DNA of 11,650 nt from Minisyncoccota bacterium (GTDB lineage: Bacteria > Patescibacteriota > Minisyncoccia > Minisyncoccales > RBG-13-42-11), in assembly GCA_028687495.1 (NCBI GenBank), contig JAQUAA010000016.1:1-11650 (forward strand). The letters are read 5' to 3'. Position 1 is the first letter of the stretch; each line of letters begins with the position of its first letter. Below the pieces are notes generated by a model. The model searched no databases and was not told the origin of the DNA. It saw only the letters and a list, made by a program, of their open reading frames with translations. Below, piece after piece: positions 1 through 6,895 of the stretch. Position numbers and translations under genes: made by a program.

Positions 1-1
1 A

Positions 2-1141
2 GTAGATGATTACGTCAACGCTGGGACAGGCGTAAATCCCACAAATGCCATCACAATTGAGTATTGGTTTGAACTACCGTATACAACAGGTGGTACTACT
101 ATTTGGCATACTCTTTCCTCTAAAGGAGCGACGGTTGGATGGTGGGATGAGTTTAACCAAGGGACTGGTGAATTAACTTGGCGATTATATACTGCCGCAA
201 GCGATCTAATTGGGCAAGCATCGTATACACAAAGCTATAGTGCAAATATTTGGTATCATCTCGTTGAAACGTACGATGGAGCAAGACTAAAAATATATGT
301 AAATGGTCAAGAAAAGAATTCGGTTGGAGGGTCTGGTGTTATGAATACGAGTGGGGCAGATCTCTTTATAGGTCAGCACAGTGGTGGGGGTCAAAGGTGG
401 AATGGTTTAATAGACGAAGTCCGTGTCTATAACCGTGCCTTATCAGTAGAAGAAGTTCGCTATCACTATAATCGAGGGGGGCCGGTGGGCTATTGGAAGT
501 TTAATGAAGGATTAGGTTCTAGTGCATATGATTCCAGCGGAAACAATAATACGGGCACTCTTTATGGCGGTATGGCAACGAGTACTGCAGATGGTTCCGG
601 TTGGAAAGCGGGAAAATATGGTTCCGCTTTAGCGTTTGACGGAACGAATGATTATGTTGCTTGCAGTAACAACAGTATCTTAAATCCAACAACAGCAATC
701 ACGGTCGGAGCTTGGGTGAAACCTAAAACATATACAAGTTGGGATGGAATCGTCAGTAAGTGGTCAACAGCGGGTAACAGAGGTTATATATTACTTTTGA
801 ACGGTTTCGGTGGCTTTATATTTTCCATTACCACCGATGGTTCAACCGCGATAAATGCTTCGGGTCCCCTTTCACTGACAGCAGAAAATTGGTATTACGT
901 TGCGGGTACGTATGATGGGAGCGTCTTAAAAGTTTATATAAATGGTATATTATTAGGTCAAACATCCGCAATGGGAAATATCTTCGCTAGTTCAGATTCG
1001 TTAAGAATTGGAAAAGATGGGGCATCTTGGACCAATTATTTCAACGGTATAATCGACGACGTCCGCATTTACAACTACGCGCGTAATCCGCAACAAATTC
1101 TACAAGATTATAATGCTGGAATGGGAATTTACTTTAAGTAA
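2..1141 (+). CDS. LamG-domain (concanavalin A-like) surface protein, C-terminal part, 5' end outside the window
   Basis: The frame is open from base 2 to the TAA at 1139-1141, giving 379 visible residues; the start lies upstream of the window. An in-frame ATG at 341 is internal, because the reading continues upstream with clear domain homology. Two tandem LamG/Laminin_G_3-type beta-sandwich domains are visible. The first covers about residues 1-155 and has lost only its beginning. The second covers about residues 163-370. Both repeat the same landmarks: a 'DYV' strand near the start, 'NxWYHLVETYDG' or 'NWYYVAGTYDG', 'LKIYVNG' or 'LKVYING', and a closing 'GLIDEVRVYNRAL' or 'GIIDDVRIYNYAR'. Such domains usually bind carbohydrate or protein ligands on secreted or surface-anchored proteins. 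The protein ends just after the second domain, with no C-terminal anchor. Arginine codons are mostly CGN, unlike the AGA/AGG-rich genes downstream. Family assignment is firm; the ligand and the N-terminal architecture are unknown. Confidence 0.9.
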   Translation, partial: VDDYVNAGTGVNPTNAITIEYWFELPYTTGGTTIWHTLSSKGATVGWWDEFNQGTGELTWRLYTAASDLIGQASYTQSYSANIWYHLVETYDGARLKIYVNGQEKNSVGGSGVMNTSGADLFIGQHSGGGQRWNGLIDEVRVYNRALSVEEVRYHYNRGGPVGYWKFNEGLGSSAYDSSGNNNTGTLYGGMATSTADGSGWKAGKYGSALAFDGTNDYVACSNNSILNPTTAITVGAWVKPKTYTSWDGIVSKWSTAGNRGYILLLNGFGGFIFSITTDGSTAINASGPLSLTAENWYYVAGTYDGSVLKVYINGILLGQTSAMGNIFASSDSLRIGKDGASWTNYFNGIIDDVRIYNYARNPQQILQDYNAGMGIYFK

Positions 1142-1186
1142 ATAAAAGGTTAAAATATATAATTACTAATTAACACAACATATAAT

Positions 1187-3478
1187 ATGTACAATCGCAT
1201 CATCAAGTTCAGTGTCTACGCGTTAGTTTTTTTAATGCCTCTATTCTGGTTACCTTTCAGTTTTGAGGCATTCGAGTTCAATAAACAGTACCTGCTGTTT
1301 TTCTTGGTTTCTTTGGCTTTTCTGGCCTGGATAGCCAAGATGGTTCTGGTGGATAAGGAATTAAGATTTAAGAAGTCACCCTTAGATCTCTTTATCTTGG
1401 TGTTTTTATTCGTTGCTGTGTTATCCGCCGTATTTTCGGTTGACAAAATATCAAGCATATTCGGATTTTACGGAAGGTTCTCGGATGGTTTGATCGGCTT
1501 ACTCTCTTTGGGCATGCTTTATTTCCTGATTACCAACAATGTCGGCGTATTGAAGGAAGACAAACAAAAAGAAAAATTACCGAGTGGTTCAGAAGAGATA
1601 CCATACAAAAAGATCTTAAAGATTTTCACTTGGTCTGTTTTCTTCGTGGTCTTAATGGCTTATTTCTCGATTTTCGGCATCTGGTCGAGAATAAGCGGTT
1701 TGCTGGGAGGAAAGATTGCTTTGCCTTCGGTGATGCTCCAGAGCGTATTCAATCCGGCAGCCGGAAGCTTGGAAGGATTAGCCGTGTTTTTAGCCGTTGT
1801 TTCAGTGTTTTTAATCGGCAAAATCATTACTACAGAATCCAAAACAAAGAAAGGAGGAGGATTCGGCACTTACTTTTTACTGTTCTTGATTTTAATCTTG
1901 CTGGTGATTATTGATTTCACTGCCGCCTGGTTGGTGATCCTGGCGAGTTTAGCTTTATTCTTAGTCATTGTTTTATGGAAAAGAACGTTTAAGCAAGACG
2001 TCAACAAGCTTTTGTTGCCCATACTTTTTGTGGTATTGTCAGCTGCTTTTCTTTTCATCAACAGTTCTCCCCTGCAAGACCTAGTTCTGAGATATCAATT
2101 GCCGAGAGAGCAGGTGATAACTCAACCAGAATCATGGAGTATTGGATTTAAGGGAGCGGTGGAAAACGTAAAATCTGGATTCTTGGGTTCTGGCACAGGT
2201 ACTTTTCACTATGATTTCTCAAAATTCAGGGCTCCTGAATTCAATCAGAGCATACTCTGGCAGATAAGATTTGACAGGGGAGGCAGCCATATTTCCGAAA
2301 TTCTTGGAACAATGGGTTTCCTGGGAATATTGTCTTATCTTGCCTTAATTGGAGTGTTTTTCCTGATCAGCTATCTCTTTTTGCAGCAAAACAGGAGCGG
2401 CATACCTTTGATGATGGTTTTCCTGGCTCTATTGGTGGGTCAATTCGTTTATTACCAGAATACCATCTTGGCTTTTACCTTCTGGCTGATCCTGGGACTG
2501 TCGGTGGTCAACTGGCAGAAACCGGTTCAGGAAAAAACGATAACTTTTAAGGATTTCCCGGAATTATCCCTGGTTTTTTCCGCCGTCTTAATTGTCTTTG
2601 CCCTAGTGTTTTTGGGAATGTATTTTTTTGCCGGCAAGTTCTATCTGGCTGATATTGATTACCGAACTGCCATGGGAGAAGGAAGGACGGAAAACCTGGA
2701 AAAGGCAGTCAATCTCAATCCTTACCAGACGCAGTACAAAATAGTTCTGGCGCGAGATTATCTGAGCAAAATAACCGCGGAAAACCAGAAACCGGCTGAT
2801 CAGAGAGACCAGACCGCGCTTTCTCTGGATACTCATTATGCCATCACTTACGCTAAGGGCGGACAACTTGGAAATAAGGTTATCAAGGGAGCAGCTGATT
2901 TGTCTCCCAACAGAGTGGCGGTTTGGGAAACGTTGGGAATGATTTACCGCGATATCCAGGGAATAGCCACCGGAGCCCTTGACTGGGGAATCAAATCGTT
3001 CGAGAAAGCGATAACTCTCGAACCGGCAAATCCCGTCTTGCATACCGAATTGGGAAAGTTGTATCTGACTTCCGGCGACAGCAACAAGGCGAGGGACGAA
3101 TGGAATAAGGCAAAGGAATTAAAAGCGGATTACACCGATTCCTCGGTGCAGCTGGCGTTATTGTCAGAGAGCGAGGGCAACAGCGAGGAAGCCATAAGAA
3201 TGATGGAAAATCTGGTCATGTCCTATCCCTATGACGTTGAGGCGATATTCCAGCTGGGACGTCTTTACTTCAACAGCAACCGGACGTCAGATGCAGTTCT
3301 GCAGTTTGAAAGAGTGGTAAATCTGATGCCCAACCATTCCAACGCTCACTATTCTTTGGCTGTGGCTTATCAGAAACAGGGCAAAACTTCAAAAGCCATC
3401 GAGGAATACGAAAAAGTGCTGGAATTGAACCCCGGGAATGAGGACGTACAGGCAAAACTAGACCAGTTGAGAAAATAA
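1187..3478 (+). CDS. O-antigen ligase-like (Wzy_C/WaaL family) membrane protein fused to C-terminal TPR repeats
   Basis: This 763-residue protein has two parts. Residues about 8-485 contain roughly a dozen hydrophobic segments (for example near 8-25, 36-54, 66-86, 98-117, 145-165, 228-263, 275-293, 375-400, 421-440 and 461-485). A large extracytoplasmic loop at about 295-375 carries the family hallmarks: 'GSGTGTF' at 334-340, arginines R361 and R364, and 'GGSHISE' with H368 and E371, followed by 'GTMGFLGI'. WaaL/PglL-type ligases use arginines and a histidine in this loop to move a glycan from a lipid carrier to its acceptor. The second part holds five TPR units at about 578-615, 616-649, 650-683, 684-717 and 718-751, probably outside the membrane, suited to binding a partner or acceptor. 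Because organisms of this type are thought to lack LPS, protein O-glycosylation or polymer ligation is more plausible than O-antigen transfer; this is inference. The ATG at 1187 has no clear ribosome binding site. The gene lies 45 bases after the LamG gene. Confidence 0.85.
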   Translation: MYNRIIKFSVYALVFLMPLFWLPFSFEAFEFNKQYLLFFLVSLAFLAWIAKMVLVDKELRFKKSPLDLFILVFLFVAVLSAVFSVDKISSIFGFYGRFSDGLIGLLSLGMLYFLITNNVGVLKEDKQKEKLPSGSEEIPYKKILKIFTWSVFFVVLMAYFSIFGIWSRISGLLGGKIALPSVMLQSVFNPAAGSLEGLAVFLAVVSVFLIGKIITTESKTKKGGGFGTYFLLFLILILLVIIDFTAAWLVILASLALFLVIVLWKRTFKQDVNKLLLPILFVVLSAAFLFINSSPLQDLVLRYQLPREQVITQPESWSIGFKGAVENVKSGFLGSGTGTFHYDFSKFRAPEFNQSILWQIRFDRGGSHISEILGTMGFLGILSYLALIGVFFLISYLFLQQNRSGIPLMMVFLALLVGQFVYYQNTILAFTFWLILGLSVVNWQKPVQEKTITFKDFPELSLVFSAVLIVFALVFLGMYFFAGKFYLADIDYRTAMGEGRTENLEKAVNLNPYQTQYKIVLARDYLSKITAENQKPADQRDQTALSLDTHYAITYAKGGQLGNKVIKGAADLSPNRVAVWETLGMIYRDIQGIATGALDWGIKSFEKAITLEPANPVLHTELGKLYLTSGDSNKARDEWNKAKELKADYTDSSVQLALLSESEGNSEEAIRMMENLVMSYPYDVEAIFQLGRLYFNSNRTSDAVLQFERVVNLMPNHSNAHYSLAVAYQKQGKTSKAIEEYEKVLELNPGNEDVQAKLDQLRK

Positions 3479-3488
3479 CAAAAGTCTC

Positions 3489-3517
3489 TTGACAAGGTGC
3501 TAAGATAGGCGTAATAT
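3489..3517 (+). promoter_or_regulatory. Sigma-70-type promoter for rpoB-rpoC(-ftsK)
   Basis: A perfect -35 hexamer TTGACA (3489-3494) is followed after exactly 17 bases by TAATAT (3512-3517), a 4/6 match to TATAAT that keeps the key first A and last T. Transcription would begin near 3524, leaving a leader of about 140 nt before the rpoB ATG. It lies in the intergenic gap directly after the stop codon of the ligase/TPR gene, as expected for an independent start of the RNA polymerase unit. Confidence 0.7.
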
Positions 3518-3575
3518 TGAATTTACTTGTTTGAGTAGCGGTAAAATTTAAGCTTTTAATACTATTTTGTCTTTT

Positions 3576-3635
3576 GAGACCCCACTTTATTAATAGTTAA
3601 GTAATTCTTAACCTAAACCTTTATTTTGGGGTTTT
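3576..3635 (+). promoter_or_regulatory. Candidate structured leader / attenuator upstream of rpoB
   Basis: The rpoB leader contains GAGACCCCA (3576-3584), which can pair with TGGGGTTTT (3627-3635) as nine pairs including two G-U, directly followed by more T (TTG at 3636-3638). Nested inside is a perfect 6-bp inverted repeat, GTTAAG (3596-3601) and CTTAAC (3607-3612), with a 5-base loop. An alternative small hairpin, GTCT (3569-3572) with AGAC (3577-3580), would compete for the left arm. A G-run ending in a T-run resembles an intrinsic terminator, so this could act as a leaky terminator or attenuator controlling RNA polymerase levels. The large loop and AT-rich interior make it weaker than a standard terminator. 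The pairings are seen in the sequence; the function is inference. Confidence 0.35.
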
Positions 3636-3663
3636 TTGTTTGTATTTTAACGTAAAATATCTT

Positions 3664-6600
3664 ATGTCCCCCCTTAAGATTAAAAATTTTACTAAGGCAA
3701 AAGTTTCCCTTAATCTTCCTTATCTTGCTTCAGTTGAAAAGGAAAGCTGGAGATTGTTCTGGGAGAGAGATCTGAAGGAACTTTTCCAGGAAGTTTCTCC
3801 CATCAAGGACTATACGGGCAAAGAGTTGGAGCTCTGGTTTTTGGATTACAAATTGGATCCTCCCAAGTACAAAACCGACCTAGAAGCGAAGAACAACAAC
3901 GATTCTTTTGAATCAGCTTTGAGAGTGAGGACAAAATTGGTCAATCTGAAAACCAAAGAGATTAAAGAACAAGAAGTTTACTTGGCTGATTTCCCCTTAA
4001 TGACAGATAGGGGAACTTTTATTGTTAACGGGGTTGAAAGGGTGGTGATTTCCCAGCTGATACGTTCTCCCGGAGCCTTCTTCACCATGCAGAGAAGCGG
4101 GGGAAAGAATTATTTCGGGGCAAAAATTATTCCCAACAGAGGAGCCTGGCTTGAACTTGAAACCGAGACCTCCGGAGCCATCGGCGTCAAAATCGACAGA
4201 AGAAGGAAGGTGATGGCTACTACCTTGCTGAGGGTTTTCGGTTTTGAGAAGGACGAATCGATCAAAGAGGCCTTTCAGGACGTGGACAGGGGAGAAGTAA
4301 AATACATCGAAGAGACGCTTAAAAAGGATCCGGCCAAAACCCAGGCGGATGCTTTTGTTGAAGTTTACCAAAGATTGAGACCCGGAGATCTGGCGACTCC
4401 CGACACCGCCAAAGAATTGATCGAGAACATGTTCTTTAATTTCGAGAGATACGATCTTTCCAAAGTTGGCAGATGGAGGATGTGGCAGAGATTGCTGGAA
4501 CTCAGGAAACAAAAAACTGAGAACAAAAAATCCAGTGTAATAGAAGAAGAAATCACTCCCAAAAACAGGGTTTTAACCAGAGAAGACGTGGTCGCAGTGA
4601 TCAGGGAAATCATAAGATTAAACAATACGCCAGAGGCGAAGCCCGATCAGATCGACCACCTGGGAAACAGAAGGGTGAGAACTTTGAATGAATTGATGCA
4701 GAACAGATTGAGGGTGGGTTTGATGAGAATGGAAAGAATCATCAAAGACAGAATGTCCACTTTGGATATTTATACCCTGACTCCGGTTCAGCTGATAAAT
4801 CCCAGACCCTTTATGGCGGTGATAAAAGAATTCTTCACTTCTTCCCAGATGTCCCAGTTTATGGACAACGAGAATCCTTTGGCTGAGCTTGAACACAAAA
4901 GAAGATTGTCTGCCACCGGTCCCGGAGGGTTAACGAGGGAAAGAGCCGGATTTGAAGTGAGAGACGTTCAGCCTTCGCACTACGGCAGAATCTGTCCCAT
5001 CCAGACACCCGAGGGCCCAAACATCGGTCTGGTCGGCCACATGGCTTCTTTTGCCAGAATAAACCAGTACGGATTCCTGGAAACCCCTTATTTCAAGGTG
5101 GAAAAAGGCAAAGTAACCTCGGAAATCCATTATCTCAACGCTTACGAAGAAGAACAGTATAATATTGCTTCTGGGGCCGTGCCGATAGACGACAGAGGCA
5201 ATATCATACCGCAAAAAGTGGAAGCCAGAATAAAAGGGGAGCCCGGCGTGATGGACAGGGACAAGATTGATTTTATCGATGTTTCCTCCGAACAATCGAT
5301 TTCCATCGCCACCTCCTGCATTCCTTTTCTGCAGAACGACGATGCCAACCGTGCCCTGATGGGTTCTAACATGCAGCGTCAATCCGTTCCCTTAATCAAG
5401 CCGGAAGCTCCTTTGGTTTCCAGCGGAATTGAACCGAGGGTGGCCACTGACTCCGGCCAGGTGCTGGTTGCCGAAGAGGACGGCACCGTCATCGAGGTTG
5501 ACGCAAGGCACATTAAACTGAGAATCAAAAATCCCAAATCAAAACTAAAAGAAAAAGTTTACGAATTGAGGACTTTCGTCAGAACCAACCAATACACCTG
5601 TTTCCATCAGAAGCCCATAGTCCAAAAGGGCCAAAAAATAAACAAAGGAGACATTCTGACTGACGGCGGTGCGATTTCTCAGGGTTCCCTGGCTCTGGGC
5701 AACAATATTCTGGTGGCTTTCATGCCTTGGAGAGGGGGAAACTTTGAAGACGCTATTTTGATTTCGGAAAGATTGGTCAAAGACGACCTTTACACCTCAA
5801 TTCATATTGAAAGCTTCATGTGCGATGTCAGGGAAACGAAGTTGGGGCCGGAGATTACCACTCCCGATATTCCCAACGTTTCAGAGGAGAAACTAAAGGA
5901 TTTGGACGAGGAAGGTATCGTCAGAATCGGAGCCGAAGTCGGCCCCAACGATATTTTAGTGGGAAAGATTTCGCCCAAAGGAGAAGCTGACTTAACTGCC
6001 GAGGAAAGATTGCTCAGAACCATTTTCGGCGAGAAAGCAAGGGAAGTCAAAGACACTTCGCTGTTGATGGAGCACGGGAAAAGAGGAAGGATTGTCGGAG
6101 TGAAAGTTTTCTCTCGCGAGCTGGGCCACAAGTTGGAACCGGGAGTCATTAAAAGAATCGAAGTGGAAATAGCCCAATTGAGAGAAATTAAAGCCGGAGA
6201 CAAATTGGCCGGCCGCCACGGAAACAAAGGAGTGGTTTCCAAGGTACTGCCAGTGGAAGAAATGCCTTTCATGGCTGACGGCACTCCGGTTGACATCATT
6301 TTGAATCCCATGACCGTGGCTTCCAGAATGAATCTGGGACAGATTTTGGAGACTCACTTGGGTTGGGCGGCCAAAACCCTGGGATACAAGGCTTTATCCC
6401 CGGCTTTGGCGGGAGCCACCGAAACTGACATTAAAAAAGAACTTAAAGAAGCGGGTCTGCCGGAAGACGGCAAAATAATTCTCTATGACGGCAGAACCGG
6501 CGCGGCTTTTACCAAGAAGATTACCGTAGGTTATATCTACATGATGAAACTGATTCATATGGTCGAGGACAAAATCCACATGAGATCAATCGGTCCCTAT

Positions 6601-6894
6601 TCCCTGATCACCCAGCAGCCGCTCGGAGGAAAAGCGCAGTTTGGCGGCCAGAGATTCGGAGAAATGGAGGTCTGGGCCCTGGAAGGATACGGCGCAGCCC
6701 ATACTTTGCAGGAAATGCTGACGATAAAATCAGACGACGTGGCAGGCAGAGCAGCGACTTACGAATCAATACTAAAGGGCGAAGAAATCAGAAACCCGAG
6801 TATTCCCGCATCCTTCAATTTGCTGGTTGCGGAACTGAAATCACTGGGTTTGAACGTTGAAGTAAAAGAGAAACCAATAGAAGAAGAAAAATAA
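3664..6894 (+). CDS. rpoB: DNA-directed RNA polymerase subunit beta
   Basis: RpoB forms one half of the RNA polymerase active cleft. With the ATG at 3664 the protein has 1076 residues, far shorter than the about 1340 of E. coli, consistent with lack of the lineage-specific beta insertions. A TTG at 3640 would add eight residues, but the ATG gives the more usual N-terminus and is preferred; neither has a Shine-Dalgarno sequence. Landmarks in order are: the 'RSPGAFF' lobe region; the rifampicin cluster at 393-419 (from 'SSQMSQFMD' to 'HKRRLSATG'); 'GPGGLTRERAGFEVRDV' (419-435) and 'ICPIQTPEGPNIG' (443-455); 'NMQRQSVPLI'; and 'GDKLAGRHGNKG' at 845-856, whose K847 and K855 match the RNA-contacting E. 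coli K1065 and K1073. The C-terminal 'LGGKAQFGGQRFGEMEVWALEGYGA' segment packs with beta'. The TAA at 6892-6894 is one base before rpoC. Transcription most likely starts from the TTGACA promoter near 3489. Confidence 0.98.
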   Translation: MSPLKIKNFTKAKVSLNLPYLASVEKESWRLFWERDLKELFQEVSPIKDYTGKELELWFLDYKLDPPKYKTDLEAKNNNDSFESALRVRTKLVNLKTKEIKEQEVYLADFPLMTDRGTFIVNGVERVVISQLIRSPGAFFTMQRSGGKNYFGAKIIPNRGAWLELETETSGAIGVKIDRRRKVMATTLLRVFGFEKDESIKEAFQDVDRGEVKYIEETLKKDPAKTQADAFVEVYQRLRPGDLATPDTAKELIENMFFNFERYDLSKVGRWRMWQRLLELRKQKTENKKSSVIEEEITPKNRVLTREDVVAVIREIIRLNNTPEAKPDQIDHLGNRRVRTLNELMQNRLRVGLMRMERIIKDRMSTLDIYTLTPVQLINPRPFMAVIKEFFTSSQMSQFMDNENPLAELEHKRRLSATGPGGLTRERAGFEVRDVQPSHYGRICPIQTPEGPNIGLVGHMASFARINQYGFLETPYFKVEKGKVTSEIHYLNAYEEEQYNIASGAVPIDDRGNIIPQKVEARIKGEPGVMDRDKIDFIDVSSEQSISIATSCIPFLQNDDANRALMGSNMQRQSVPLIKPEAPLVSSGIEPRVATDSGQVLVAEEDGTVIEVDARHIKLRIKNPKSKLKEKVYELRTFVRTNQYTCFHQKPIVQKGQKINKGDILTDGGAISQGSLALGNNILVAFMPWRGGNFEDAILISERLVKDDLYTSIHIESFMCDVRETKLGPEITTPDIPNVSEEKLKDLDEEGIVRIGAEVGPNDILVGKISPKGEADLTAEERLLRTIFGEKAREVKDTSLLMEHGKRGRIVGVKVFSRELGHKLEPGVIKRIEVEIAQLREIKAGDKLAGRHGNKGVVSKVLPVEEMPFMADGTPVDIILNPMTVASRMNLGQILETHLGWAAKTLGYKALSPALAGATETDIKKELKEAGLPEDGKIILYDGRTGAAFTKKITVGYIYMMKLIHMVEDKIHMRSIGPYSLITQQPLGGKAQFGGQRFGEMEVWALEGYGAAHTLQEMLTIKSDDVAGRAATYESILKGEEIRNPSIPASFNLLVAELKSLGLNVEVKEKPIEEEK

Positions 6895-6895
6895 C

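Noticed and set aside
341..343. ATG at 341 as the start of the LamG gene
   Set aside because: The same frame is open back to base 2 and encodes the first part of a LamG domain, so this Met is internal.
1181..1186. TATAAT directly before the ATG of the ligase/TPR gene, and a second TATAAT at 1158-1163, as promoters
   Set aside because: The first would start transcription after the start codon. The second has no convincing -35 hexamer at the right distance. The gap is very AT-rich, so such hexamers arise by chance.
1630..1914. A + strand open frame inside the ligase gene
   Set aside because: It overlaps conserved membrane segments of the ligase in another frame and shows no motif of its own.
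3542..3558. TAAAA...TTTTA inverted repeat in the rpoB leader as an operator
   Set aside because: Five A/T-only pairs with a 7-base loop are too weak and too common in AT-rich DNA to support a call.
3640..3663. TTG at 3640 as the rpoB start
   Set aside because: It adds eight residues not typical of RpoB, lies right after the T-run, and has no ribosome binding site. The ATG at 3664 is a simpler choice.
3653..3664. TAAAAT six bases before the rpoB ATG as a -10 for a leaderless mRNA
   Set aside because: The spacing would fit a start near the A of ATG, but no -35 element is present and the TTGACA promoter at 3489 is far better.
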